Positions 8,370 through 17,352 of a stretch of DNA of 64,000 bases are shown here, in pieces; within the stretch, counting starts at the first letter, position 1, and each line of letters begins with the position of its first letter. The notes beneath the pieces are model-generated. The model was not told the origin of the DNA, searched no databases, and saw nothing but the letters and a program-made list of their open reading frames with translations. The position numbers were made by a program, and so were the translations under genes. Source of the stretch: GAS188 sp963713805 (lineage in GTDB: Bacteria > Pseudomonadota > Alphaproteobacteria > Rhizobiales > Beijerinckiaceae); the NCBI GenBank assembly GCA_963713805.1, contig CAVQNF010000015.1, forward strand, positions 1-64,000, given 5' to 3'.

Positions 8370-9677
8370 ATGAAACTCGCCGCATGGCTCGAAACGAACA
8401 AGGTGAAGCGCGTGGATTTCGCCCGCTCGATCGGCGTTTCGCCGGGCGCCGTCACGCAATTCTGCAATCAGGCCCGCGCCTGGATCTCGCGGGAAACGGC
8501 GGCCCTGATCGTCAAGGAGACCAAAGGCGCCGTCACACCCAATGATTTCCTCGGGCTTGCGCCTGCGAACGGACTGAACGGGAAGGATAATGCCGTGGCT
8601 GACAGCGTTTCTTCGGCGATCGCGGCGTTCAAGGCCGGCGAGATCGTCGTCGTCGCCGATGACGAGGACCGGGAAGGGGAGGGCGATCTCTTCGTTGCGG
8701 CATCGCTCGCGACGCCTCAGGTGATGGCCTTCATCGTGCGCCACACCTCCGGCATCGTTTGCGCGCCCCTGCCGGCCGATGAGGCGCGCCGCTTGCGCCT
8801 CGATCCGATGGTGTCGATGAACGATGCCCCGCTCGGCACCGCCTTCACCGTCTCGGTCGATGTGCGCTGGGGGCTTACCACCGGGATCTCGGCCGAGGAG
8901 CGGACGAACACGGTCCGCGCGCTCGCCAACGACAATATGGGCGCGTCGGATTTCGTGCGCCCCGGCCATGTGTTCCCGCTGATCGCGCGCGACGGCGGCG
9001 TGCTGATGCGCTCGGGCCATACCGAGGCTTGCGTCGATCTCTGCCGCCTTGCCGGCCTGCCGCCGGTGGGCGTGCTCGCCGAGCTCGTGAACGACGACGG
9101 CACGGTGATGAAGGGGCGGCAGGTCGCGGAATTCGCCAAGCGCCACAAGCTCAGGCGGCTGACGGTGGCCGATCTCATCGCCTATCGCCAGTCGCGCGAA
9201 AAGCTCGTCGAGCGCGTCGCCTCATTTCCTGTCGACACCGCGATCGGCGTGCTGCAAGGCCACGCCTTCGTCACGCCTTTCGACACCGTCAATCACTTCG
9301 CCTTCGTGCATGGCGAGATCAGCGACGGTCACGACGTGCTCACGAGGCTGCATCGCGCGCATATCCTTCAGGATGTTTTCGGTGGCGGCAAGGCCATCAA
9401 TGCCTCGCTCATGCGCTTCAAGGATGCCGGCCGCGGCGTGCTCATCTACCTGCGCGACGGCACCTCGGGCGTGCCTGTCGCCAAGCTGCCGGACGGCGAG
9501 CGCTCGGGCTCGGAGGCCGAGCGCACGCGCCAATGGCGCGAGATCGGCGTCGGCGCGCAGATCCTTCGCGATCTCGGCGTCTCCTCGATCCGCCTCTTGT
9601 CGTCGCATGAGATGACCTATGTCGGCCTCTCGGGCTTCGGCATCGAGATCGTCAAGACGGAGGCGGTCGAAGGGTGA
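8370..9677 (+). CDS. ribB: HTH-fused 3,4-dihydroxy-2-butanone 4-phosphate synthase with degenerate GTP cyclohydrolase II domain
   Basis: Riboflavin pathway enzyme making 3,4-dihydroxy-2-butanone 4-phosphate from ribulose 5-phosphate. Three parts are visible in 435 residues. Residues 1-65 resemble an XRE-type helix-turn-helix (KVKRVDFARSIGVSPGAVTQ). Residues about 75-285 are RibB, with DDEDREGEGDLF, RHTSGIVCAPL, MRSGHTEACVDL and ELVNDDGTVM. Residues about 290-432 look like a GTP cyclohydrolase II fold but lack the zinc-binding cysteine cluster; the site reads LTRLHRAHILQDVFGGGK. That half is probably catalytically inactive. The HTH suggests DNA binding or autoregulation, which is inference. 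The ATG at 8370 includes the HTH. Confidence 0.9.
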   Translation: MKLAAWLETNKVKRVDFARSIGVSPGAVTQFCNQARAWISRETAALIVKETKGAVTPNDFLGLAPANGLNGKDNAVADSVSSAIAAFKAGEIVVVADDEDREGEGDLFVAASLATPQVMAFIVRHTSGIVCAPLPADEARRLRLDPMVSMNDAPLGTAFTVSVDVRWGLTTGISAEERTNTVRALANDNMGASDFVRPGHVFPLIARDGGVLMRSGHTEACVDLCRLAGLPPVGVLAELVNDDGTVMKGRQVAEFAKRHKLRRLTVADLIAYRQSREKLVERVASFPVDTAIGVLQGHAFVTPFDTVNHFAFVHGEISDGHDVLTRLHRAHILQDVFGGGKAINASLMRFKDAGRGVLIYLRDGTSGVPVAKLPDGERSGSEAERTRQWREIGVGAQILRDLGVSSIRLLSSHEMTYVGLSGFGIEIVKTEAVEG

Positions 9678-9765
9678 GCTGGGGATCCGGTCGGGGCGTC
9701 TCCCACTCCCCGCGAGCGCAGCGATCGGCGCGATGCGACGACCATGACGCGCGATGCGGGCGGCA

Positions 9766-10864
9766 TCACGCAGCCCGGAAATGCTTCGACAGCTTCAGCC
9801 CTTGCGCCTGGTAATGCGAGCCGAGGTCGGTCCCGTAGAGGGTCTTCGGCCTTGCCGAGAGGCGCTCGTAGACGAGGCGCGCCACCGTTTGCCCGTCTTC
9901 GAGGATGAAGGGCACGTCGCGCGAGCGCACCTCGAGCACGGCGCGGCTGCCATGGCCGCCCGCCGCCGCATGGCCGAAGCCGGGATCGAAGAAGCCTGCG
10001 TAGTGCACGCGAAATTCGCCGACCAAAGGGTCGAAGGGCATCATCTCGGCCGCGTAATCCGGCGGCACATGGACCGCCTCCCTGGAAGCCAGGATGTAGA
10101 ACTGGTCGGGATCGAGCACGAGCGTCCGGTCGGGCGCGGTGAGCGGCTCCCAGAAATCGCCGACCTCGTAGCCATCGGCGCGATCGACGTCGATTAGCCC
10201 CGTGTGGCTCTTGGCGCGATAGCCGATCAACGTCGAGACATGCGTCCCGGCGAGATCGACGCTCACGGCGATCCCGGAGGCGAAGGAAGGGTTGAGCCCC
10301 GCACACCAGCGTTTCGCGCTCGTGCAGGCGGGCGAGCTCGGCGTCGTCGAGGCGCGCCTCTCCGCTGCGCAGTCGAAGCTGGGCGAGCCTCGACCCACGC
10401 CGCGCCAGCACCGGAAAGGTTCGCGGTGAGACTTCAGCGTAGAGCTTGCCCGCATAGCCTGGCTTGACGATGTCGAAGCGCTCGGCGCGATCCGTGATCA
10501 CGCGCGTGAACACATCGAGCCGCCCCGTCGAGCTTTTCGGGTTGGCCGCTGCCGAGAGGGAACCCGAAAGCGCGAGGCTTTCCTCGACCTCCGCGATGTA
10601 GACGCAGTTCCTTTCGAGCACCGCGCCCTGCTCGTCGTCGAGGTCGATCTCATAAGCGTCGAGCTTCGCAAGGCATTCGTCGACCTTGCGGTGCGGTCCC
10701 GGAAGGAAGCTCGCGCGCACGCGCCAGGCGCGCGCCCCGAGCCGAAGATCGAGGCTCGCCGGCTGGATCTGTCCGTCGAGGAGCGGGCGCTCGGCCGCGA
10801 TCGCGCCTTTGGCGACGAGGGCCTCGATCTCATGTCCGGGAAGAATGCCACCCTCGGTCTTCAT
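9766..10864 (-). CDS. 2'-deoxycytidine 5'-triphosphate deaminase (double-length alphaproteobacterial type), one frameshift
   Basis: Deaminates dCTP to dUTP, feeding thymidylate synthesis. The N-terminal half shows ILPGHEIEALV, QIQPASLDLRLGARAWRVRA and NPKSSTGRLDVFTRVITD. The C-terminal half shows DQFYILASREAVHVPPDYAA, VHYAGFFDPGFGHA and VARLVYERL, the second Dcd-like unit of the roughly 365-residue family. The frame breaks near 10297-10300, in a CCCC run (GGGG on the coding strand). Reading across it restores HERETLV..GLNPSFASGIAVSVDLAG. Total length is 3n+1, fitting one inserted base. Start ATG at 10864 (MKTEGGILPG). Confidence 0.85.
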
Positions 10865-10943
10865 GGCCGGACCATTTCGCCTCGGCCCCCGCAGGTCAAG
10901 CGCCAGCGCGCCATCCACTTGCGACGGGCGCTGGTCGTCCTCG

Positions 10944-11420
10944 TCACGGGCGCCGCTCCATGAACACCGATCCGACGAAGGAATAGACGAGCTCGCCCTT
11001 CTGGTTGGTGCCGCTGTTGCGTGAGAAGATGAGGCCCCAACGGGGCCGCGAGGCGCTCGGGCGTTTCGAGACGAGCGTGCTCGCGAAGCTGATCGTGTCG
11101 CCGGCATAGACCGGCTTGTGCCACACGAGATCCTTGAAGCCGGGGGAGGACCCCATCGCGGGCGGCGTGAGGCCTTTTGCGATCATCGCTTCGCGCAACG
11201 CGGTGCGCCGATCGATCAGCTTGCGCATGCAGGCCGCGCCCGTATGCCAGCCCGAGGCGCAGAGCGCGCCGAAATGGCTCTTCGCCGCCGCTTGCGGATC
11301 GATGTGGAAAGGCTGTGGGTCGAAGGCTTTGGCGAAGCGGATGATGTTCTCGGACGTGAAATGGTAGGATCCGATCTCGTTCGTTTCGCCGACCGTGAGA
11401 TCGTCGAAATAGGCGAGCGC
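10944..11420 (-). CDS. MaoC family dehydratase, second unit
   Basis: Hot-dog fold (R)-specific enoyl-CoA hydratase/dehydratase family protein. From about 11414 the minus strand reads ALAYFDDLTVGETNEIGSYH, then FAKAFDPQPFHIDPQAAAKS, CASGWHT, WHKPVYAGDTISF and GELVYSFVGSVFMERRP. No start codon exists in this frame after the TGA at about 11440, so a frameshift separates it from the upstream unit. Either it was translated as one long two-domain protein, or it began at a GTG overlapping that TGA with single inserted bases in each gene. The catalytic D..H pair of MaoC proteins is present (FDPQPFHID). Confidence 0.7.
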   Translation of the reverse strand, partial: ALAYFDDLTVGETNEIGSYHFTSENIIRFAKAFDPQPFHIDPQAAAKSHFGALCASGWHTGAACMRKLIDRRTALREAMIAKGLTPPAMGSSPGFKDLVWHKPVYAGDTISFASTLVSKRPSASRPRWGLIFSRNSGTNQKGELVYSFVGSVFMERRP

Positions 11421-11429
11421 CGGAGATGA

Positions 11430-12009
11430 GCTTCGCCTGGGCCGTCACCGCCTCCCCCGTTTCGCGTCCCGCGTCCCATTCGCTCGGCGCGACGCCACGC
11501 TCCGCGAGGGTGGAAGCCGCCCCTGCGCCATTCGGGCCCGCCTCGAGTTCACCCGCGGAAGCTACGTCGCGGCGTCCGGCCATCATGGAAAAGTGCTGCT
11601 CGCAGGCGATCTCGCCGCGCTGGTTGAGAAGGTCGACGCGCATCTTCACGAGGCCCATGCGCGGGCGCGAGCGCGAGGAGCGCGTGTCGAGCACGCTCCA
11701 GCGCGCCGTGAGCGTGTCGCCGGGACGCACGGGCTTGAGCCATTTCACCTCGTCCACGCCGGGCGCGCCCATCGAGGAGGAATTATGGATGAGGCCATCG
11801 AACATGATGCGCATCATGAGCGCGCAAGTGTGCCAGCCCGAGGCGATCAGCTCGCCCACGAAAGTGCCTTTCGCGGCCTCCTCGTCGAGATGGAAGGGCT
11901 GCGGATCGAATTCGCGGGCAAAGGCGACGATCTCGTCGCGCGTGACGCGGCGTGGGCCGCATTCGCCGCTCGCGCCGACGGGAAAATCCTCGAAGAACAA
12001 TTTCGACAT
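11430..12009 (-). CDS. MaoC family dehydratase, first unit
   Basis: About 150 residues of clear MaoC hot-dog domain: MSKLFFEDFPVG, VAFAREFDPQPFHLDEEAAK, ELIASGWHTCALMMRIMFDG, WLKPVRPGDTLTARW and RGEIACEQHFSMMAGRR. The conserved D..H pair (FDPQPFHLD) is present, so it is probably an active acyl-CoA hydratase or dehydratase. After about residue 155 the frame continues as a low-complexity tail and overruns the second unit without stopping, so the true end is uncertain; 11430 is where family similarity to the next unit begins. Start ATG at 12009. Confidence 0.75.
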
Positions 12010-12047
12010 CGTTCGACCGTAACCAGGCTGCGAGGCGCAGTCAGGCG

Positions 12048-13145
12048 TCAATTCGCAAACCTGAAATGCAGCACGTCTCCGTCCGCGACCACATAATCCT
12101 TGCCTTCGAGGCGAAGCTTTCCCGCATCGCGCGCGCCGGCTTCCCCCTCGAGCGCGACATAATCGGGATAGGCGATGGTCTCGGCGCGGATGAAGCCCTT
12201 CTCGAAATCGGTGTGGATGACGCCCGCGGCTTGCGGCGCCCTCGCGCCTTCCGTCACCGTCCAGGCACGCGCTTCCTTCGGTCCCGCCGTGAAGAAGGTG
12301 ACGAGGCCCAAGAGCTCATAGCCGGCACGGATCACCCGGTTGAGGCCAGGCTCGCTGAGCCCGACGGCAGCGAGATATTCCGCCTGCTCTTCGGGCGGCA
12401 GGAGCGCGATCTCGCTCTCGATCTTCGCCGAGACGATCACCGCCTTGGCGCCCTCTTGCGCGGCGCGCGCGAGGACGAGGGCGGAGAACGCATTGCCTTT
12501 GTCGGCGGCCGCCTCCTCGACGTTGCAGACATAGAGCACCGGCTTCGACGTCAAGAGGCCGAGCATGCGAAAAGCCTTTTCCTCCTCCGCCTTGCGCTCG
12601 ACGAGGCGCGCCGGCTTGCCTTCGCGCAGGAGGGCGAGTGAGCGCTGCACGAGATCGAGCGCATCCTTTGCCTCCTTGTCCGCGCCGCGCACCCGTTTCT
12701 CCAGGGAGAGCACGCGCTTTTCGAGGGATTCGAGGTCGGCGAGCATCAACTCGGTCTCGATCGTCTCGATGTCGGCGATCGGGTCGATGCGCCCCTCGAC
12801 ATGGGTCACGTCGCCGTCCTCGAAGCAGCGCACCACATGGGCGATGGCGTCGACCTCGCGGATGTTGGCGAGAAACTGGTTGCCGAGGCCTTCACCCTTG
12901 GACGCGCCGCGCACGAGGCCCGCGATATCGACGAAGGTGAGGCGCGTCGGGATGATCTCGGCCGAGCCGGCGATCTTCGCGAGCGCGGAGAGCCGTTCGT
13001 CGGGAACGGCGACCTCCCCCACATTCGGTTCGATCGTGCAAAAGGGATAATTCGCCGCCTGGGCCGCCGCCGTTTGCGTCAGCGCGTTGAAGAGCGTCGA
13101 TTTCCCGACATTCGGCAAACCGACGATGCCGCATTTGAACCCCAT
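12048..13145 (-). CDS. ychF: redox-regulated ATPase/GTPase YchF
   Basis: Obg-family P-loop NTPase of 365 residues, full length. The P-loop is GLPNVGKSTLFNALT, followed by DIAGLVRGASKGEGLGNQFL and REVDAIAHVVRCF. The C-terminal TGS domain is visible (RAWTVTEG.., GVIHTDFEKGFIRAET, DGDVLHFRF). YchF proteins hydrolyse ATP preferentially, associate with ribosomes and affect stress responses. It sits downstream of rplY and pth on the same strand, a conserved arrangement; spacing to pth is 54 bases. Confidence 0.96.
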   Translation of the reverse strand: MGFKCGIVGLPNVGKSTLFNALTQTAAAQAANYPFCTIEPNVGEVAVPDERLSALAKIAGSAEIIPTRLTFVDIAGLVRGASKGEGLGNQFLANIREVDAIAHVVRCFEDGDVTHVEGRIDPIADIETIETELMLADLESLEKRVLSLEKRVRGADKEAKDALDLVQRSLALLREGKPARLVERKAEEEKAFRMLGLLTSKPVLYVCNVEEAAADKGNAFSALVLARAAQEGAKAVIVSAKIESEIALLPPEEQAEYLAAVGLSEPGLNRVIRAGYELLGLVTFFTAGPKEARAWTVTEGARAPQAAGVIHTDFEKGFIRAETIAYPDYVALEGEAGARDAGKLRLEGKDYVVADGDVLHFRFAN

Positions 13146-13199
13146 GGACGGAAATCCTTGATCGTCGTTTCGAAGGGCGCTCGCGCGCAGGCGCCAGCC

Positions 13200-13793
13200 C
13201 TATTCCTTGGCCTCGGCCCACCCTTTGGCCTGCATGGACAGATGGACCTTGTTCTGGAAGCTCGCGTCCTCGCCGCGCACGATGAGCGCTGCGAATTGCG
13301 CGCAGGCCTCGGTGAGGTCCTTCACCCAGGGCCATTCCTCCTTGAAGAAATCGGAAAGCACATAGGGGTAGACGAGGTTCTTGTCCCCCGGGTGTCCGAT
13401 GCCGAGACGCACCCGCCGATAGCCGTTGCCGAGATGGGCGGTGATCGAGCGCAGCCCGTTATGGCCGGCGTCGCCCCCGCCCGTCTTCACGCGCAGCTTT
13501 CCCTCCGTGAGGTCGAGCTCGTCATGAAAGACGGTGATCGCCTCGAGCGGCGTCTTGAAGAAACGCGCCGCCTCCCCGACGGCGCGTCCGCTGTCGTTCA
13601 TGAAGGTTTGCGGCTTCACGAGCAGCACGCGGTCCTCGCCGATCACGGCTTCCGCGGCCTCGCTCTGGAAGCGCCGGCGCCACGGCGCCGCGCGGTGCTC
13701 GCGCGCGATCGCGTCGAGCGCCATGAAACCGATGTTGTGGCGGTTGCCCGCATGGCGCGAGCCCGGATTGCCGAGGCCGACGAGGATCTGCAT
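13200..13793 (-). CDS. pth: peptidyl-tRNA hydrolase
   Basis: Releases peptides from peptidyl-tRNA that has dropped off ribosomes. 197 residues from the ATG at 13793 (MQILVGLGNPG). Catalytic-site motifs are all present: GLGNPG, AGNRHNIGFMALD with the catalytic His, PQTFMNDSG, HDELDL and GGGDAGHNGLRSI. A longer open frame to 14066 exists upstream but reads through the rplY end and intergenic sequence. Middle gene of the rplY-pth-ychF cluster. Confidence 0.96.
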   Translation of the reverse strand: MQILVGLGNPGSRHAGNRHNIGFMALDAIAREHRAAPWRRRFQSEAAEAVIGEDRVLLVKPQTFMNDSGRAVGEAARFFKTPLEAITVFHDELDLTEGKLRVKTGGGDAGHNGLRSITAHLGNGYRRVRLGIGHPGDKNLVYPYVLSDFFKEEWPWVKDLTEACAQFAALIVRGEDASFQNKVHLSMQAKGWAEAKE

Positions 13794-13962
13794 GGCAAGA
13801 TCCGGCTCCTTTGCGCCCGAATTCTCCTGAAGGCCTTGGGCTCTCGACTGGCCAAGCCCGGGCGGACGCGTGCCGGAGAGGCACCGCCTCGCGATGGGCG
13901 AGCCGCGCGACCGTTTCGATCGCGCGTGCTCGAGGAGCCGGAGCTCTCGGGAAACCCGCCGA

Positions 13963-14658
13963 TCAGCTCTTCTTGGCAGGCGCCGCGGGTGAGGCCGCTC
14001 CTGCGGTAGCGCCTGCCGCGTCGGGGGCGGCTTCGGCACCCTCCGCCGGCGCTCCTTCGGCGGCAACCGCCGTGGGCTCGGCCTCGACGAGAACGGTCGG
14101 GGGCGCGATGGTCGCGACCGTGAAGTCGCGCTCGCGGATCACCGGTCGCACGCCTTCGGGCAGCGTCATGTCGGAGATGTGGATGCCGTCATTGATGTCG
14201 AGGCCCTTGAGATCGGCCGTCAGATATTCCGGGATCGCTTCGGGCAAGGACAAAAGCTCGATCGTGTGGCGCACGATGTTGAGCGTGCCGCCGCGTTTCA
14301 ATCCGGGGGACGCCTCGTGATTGATGAAGTGCACCGGCACCTCGACGCGGATGGCCTGGCCGGCCGCGAGCCGCATGAAATCGACGTGGATCGGGAAATC
14401 CTTGACCGGGTCGAGCTGGAAATCGCGCGGGATGACCCGCTCGGATTTTCCATCGACCTCGACCTCGAAGATGGTCGTGAGAAAACGCCCGGCGCGGATG
14501 CGAAGGCCGATCTCCTTCGAGTCGAGCGAAATGGCGGCGGCCGGCGCGCCGGCTCCGTAAATGACGGCGGGGGTGCGGCCCAGGCGACGCACGGCTCTGG
14601 CGGCCCCCTTGCCGCTCTTCGCCCGCGCCTGAGCCGTGATCTGCTTCGCAGCGGTCAT
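13963..14658 (-). CDS. rplY: 50S ribosomal protein L25/general stress protein Ctc
   Basis: 231-residue CTC-type L25. The N-terminal 5S rRNA-binding domain includes AVRRLGRTPAVIYGAG and DFQLDPVKDFPIHVDFMRLA. The C-terminal TL5-like domain includes FINHEASPGLKRGGTLNIVR, DLKGLDINDGIHISD and LPEGV. The acidic Ala/Glu/Pro tail ending in KKS is typical. First gene of the rplY-pth-ychF cluster. Confidence 0.96.
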   Translation of the reverse strand: MTAAKQITAQARAKSGKGAARAVRRLGRTPAVIYGAGAPAAAISLDSKEIGLRIRAGRFLTTIFEVEVDGKSERVIPRDFQLDPVKDFPIHVDFMRLAAGQAIRVEVPVHFINHEASPGLKRGGTLNIVRHTIELLSLPEAIPEYLTADLKGLDINDGIHISDMTLPEGVRPVIRERDFTVATIAPPTVLVEAEPTAVAAEGAPAEGAEAAPDAAGATAGAASPAAPAKKS

Positions 14659-14866
14659 GGTTCAAGTCCTTCGGTGCTTCGGAAACGCGTCCCAGCCAAT
14701 GCCCGAAGGCGCCCTGCCGTTTTCGGCGGGCCCTTTTCGTTCATTCGCGGGAAGCCACGCGAAAACGCCTCCAAGGGTGCGGTTTTTTCGCGCGGGCGAT
14801 CCTATAGCGAGGGTGAGGCGAAAAGACAAATGCGGCCGTCGCAACCCGCGGTGACGGTCGTCGCGC

Positions 14867-16039
14867 TCACGCCTTCTGAGGGGAAGGCCAGTTCATCCGC
14901 GCATGCACGGTCTCGAGGATCATGCGATTGGCGCGCTCGACGATGTCGTCGAGCGAGGGCGTATGGGCGAAGATCGCCGAGGCACGCGCGCGGATTTCCT
15001 CGAGCGTCGGCATCGACGGCAACGACATGTTGGCGAAAGCGTCCGCCGCCTGGTGGCGCGCCTGGGCGAGCTTCTCTTGCAGCTCGGCGAGGCTCGGCGT
15101 GCCGTCGAAGGCGCCGTGCAGTGCCGCCGCGATGCGTTCGGGGTCGAACGAAAGCGCGAGCTGATGGGCGGCTCGTTCGATCACCTTGGCGCCGAGACGT
15201 TGCTCGTTGCGCAGCACGGCCTTCGGCGGGTGCTTGAGGTCCCAGACGATCCCGAGGACGGCGAGCGCCCGCAAAAGATAGTAGGTCGGGTCGAATTCCC
15301 ACCAACGAAAGCCCTGTCGCGCGCTCGCCTGATAGGCGTGGTGGTTGTTGTGCCAGCCTTCCCCCATGGTGAAGAAGGCGAGCAGCCAGTTGTTGCGGGA
15401 ATCATCGCCCGTCACATAGCGCTTCCTGCCATGCACATGAGCGAGCGAGTTGATGCAGAAGGTGGCGTGATAGACGACGACGGTGCTCCAGAAGAAGCCG
15501 ACGACGAGATACGTCCACCCGCCGATGAGGAAGACGAGCGTGCCGAGCATGACGGCGGGAACAAGCTCGAATTTGTGCAGCCACATGAGCTCCGGATAGC
15601 GGGTGAAATCCGCGATCTTGGTAAGGTCGGCCTTGTCGTGGCGCGCCGCGAAGATCCAGCCGAGATGAGCGTAGATGAAGCCGCTCTGCCGAGGCGAGTG
15701 GACGTCATCTTCGGTATCGGAATGCAGATGATGGTGACGATGCTTCGCGGCCCACCACAAGACGCTCTTTTGCGTCGTCGTCTGCGACATGAAGGCGAGC
15801 ACGAATTGAAAGACGCGGCTCGTCGAATAGGCCCGATGCGAGAAATAGCGATGATAGCCCGCGCCGATCGCAAAGATGCGCAGCCAGTAAAGGGCGACGC
15901 CGGTGGCGATCGCGCCCCAGGTGACCCCGGTCCAGATCGCGGCGAAGCAGATCAGATGGACGATGATGAAAGGCACGATCGACGGATAGATGATGTCGTC
16001 ATGGTGGCCGCGCGCGGCCTTCTCCGGCATTTGGGTCAC
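14867..16039 (-). CDS. acyl-CoA/fatty acid desaturase
   Basis: Membrane di-iron delta-9-type desaturase of 390 residues, introducing a double bond into acyl chains. The three histidine boxes are present: HRYFSH, HRHHHLHSD and HNNHHAYQ. Four hydrophobic segments are visible, for example FIIVHLICFAAIWTGVTWG and LVFLIGGWTYLVVGFFWST. The C-terminal 110 residues form a helical, coiled-coil-like extension (LAELQEKLAQARHQAADAF) beyond the usual catalytic core. Start ATG at 16039. Single gene; likely role is membrane fluidity control. Confidence 0.92.
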   Translation of the reverse strand: MTQMPEKAARGHHDDIIYPSIVPFIIVHLICFAAIWTGVTWGAIATGVALYWLRIFAIGAGYHRYFSHRAYSTSRVFQFVLAFMSQTTTQKSVLWWAAKHRHHHLHSDTEDDVHSPRQSGFIYAHLGWIFAARHDKADLTKIADFTRYPELMWLHKFELVPAVMLGTLVFLIGGWTYLVVGFFWSTVVVYHATFCINSLAHVHGRKRYVTGDDSRNNWLLAFFTMGEGWHNNHHAYQASARQGFRWWEFDPTYYLLRALAVLGIVWDLKHPPKAVLRNEQRLGAKVIERAAHQLALSFDPERIAAALHGAFDGTPSLAELQEKLAQARHQAADAFANMSLPSMPTLEEIRARASAIFAHTPSLDDIVERANRMILETVHARMNWPSPQKA

Positions 16040-16410
16040 TTGTGCCTCTTTGATCAGCAGCAGGTGGCGGGTCGCGCCACGTCTTCCATCGAGATCGGCA
16101 TGACGGTGGAAGATGGCGGAAGATAGAACGCGACGCGAATAGGTTCAAAGACGATTGGGTCGTACCGCCATATCCGGTAATTCGAAGGAATGCACCATCG
16201 ACAGACCCGACGCCCACCCGATTGACGCGAGATAACGGTCTTTTGATGAACGCAAGCGTTGTCGCGACCGATGGCCGCGGCGGGCGCAAGGCCCCTGCGC
16301 CGGGTGCCCGGCGCTCGACCCTGGCGAGGCGAAGTTCAGGCGATCGCGGGTCGATCGCGGGCCTTGATCGCGGGCCTTGGCCATGGCTTTCCTTTGCGGT
16401 AACAGGGGAC
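16040..16410. other. intergenic region between divergent desaturase and mutM genes
   Basis: 371 bases containing the two divergent promoters. The mutM-proximal end holds a short direct repetition of GATCGCGGGCCTTG. The mutM reading frame is open back to 16222, but that stretch has no family similarity. Nothing else recognised. Confidence 0.5.
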
Positions 16411-17295
16411 ATGCCCGAACTTCCGGAGGTCGAGACCATCCGGCGTGGTCTCGCGCCGGTGCTCGAAGGCGCGAGCTTCACGCGCGTCGAGCTGCGCCGG
16501 CGCGACCTGCGCTTCCCCTTTCCGAGGGCTTTCGCCAAGCGGCTCGAAGGGGTCGGCGTGACGGCTCTCGGCCGGCGCGCCAAATATCTCGTCGCGGAGC
16601 TCGAAAGCGGAGAGGCTCTGATCATGCATCTCGGCATGACCGGTCGATTCACGGTCGAGGAGGGCACGGGGGCACGCTTCGAGCCCGGCCGCTTCTACGA
16701 CGACAGCTCGCGGCTCGCGGCGCATGATCATGTCGTGTTCCACCTCTCGACCGGGAAGCGCGTCGTCTATAACGACGTTCGCCGCTTCGGTTTCATGATG
16801 CTGGCGAAGCTGGGCGAGCTCGACGCCCACCCCTTGTTCAAGGGGCTCGGCATCGAGCCCGTCGGGAATGAATTCAGCGCCGACGCGCTGGCGCGATTGT
16901 TCGCCGGCAAGGCGCGCCCGCTCAAATCGGCGCTTCTCGACCAGCGGCTGATCGCCGGCCTCGGCAACATCTATGTGTGCGAGGCGCTCTATCGGGCGCA
17001 GCTTTCGCCGCGACGTTCCGCGGCCACCCTCGCGGGCAAGGGAAAGCTGGCGCGCTCGAGGCGCGAGGCGCTCGCCGAGGCGATCCGCTGCGTTCTCGCC
17101 GAGGCGATCGAGAAGGGCGGCTCGACCTTGCGAGACTACGCCAACGCCGATGGCGCGCGCGGCGCCTTCCAGCACGAGTTTCGTGCCTACGGCCGGGAAG
17201 GCGAAGCCTGCCTGCGGCCCGGCTGCTCCGGCACCGTCGCCCGCCTCGTGCAATCCGGACGCTCGACCTTCTTCTGTCGCATCTGCCAGAAATGA
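16411..17295 (+). CDS. mutM: formamidopyrimidine-DNA glycosylase
   Basis: Base-excision repair glycosylase/AP lyase that removes 8-oxoguanine and formamidopyrimidines. 294 residues starting MPELPEVETIRRGL, with catalytic Pro2 and Glu3. Conserved features include the catalytic Lys region, LDQRLIAGLGNIYVCEALY and the C-terminal zinc finger (CLRPGC and FFCRICQK). The ATG at 16411 is fixed because Pro2 must be exposed after Met removal. No frameshift. Confidence 0.96.
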   Translation: MPELPEVETIRRGLAPVLEGASFTRVELRRRDLRFPFPRAFAKRLEGVGVTALGRRAKYLVAELESGEALIMHLGMTGRFTVEEGTGARFEPGRFYDDSSRLAAHDHVVFHLSTGKRVVYNDVRRFGFMMLAKLGELDAHPLFKGLGIEPVGNEFSADALARLFAGKARPLKSALLDQRLIAGLGNIYVCEALYRAQLSPRRSAATLAGKGKLARSRREALAEAIRCVLAEAIEKGGSTLRDYANADGARGAFQHEFRAYGREGEACLRPGCSGTVARLVQSGRSTFFCRICQK

Positions 17296-17352
17296 GCCGC
17301 CGGGATCGAGACTTGCCGCGGGGGTGCCGGAAATGAGAGGCCGCAACGGAAA

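Noticed and set aside
12801..14009. 402-residue plus-strand open frame across pth and ychF
   Set aside because: Overlaps two certain genes on the other strand and shows no family similarity.
14903..16126. 407-residue open frame opposite the desaturase gene
   Set aside because: Complement of the desaturase; composition (Arg/Asp/His-rich) typical of antisense frames.
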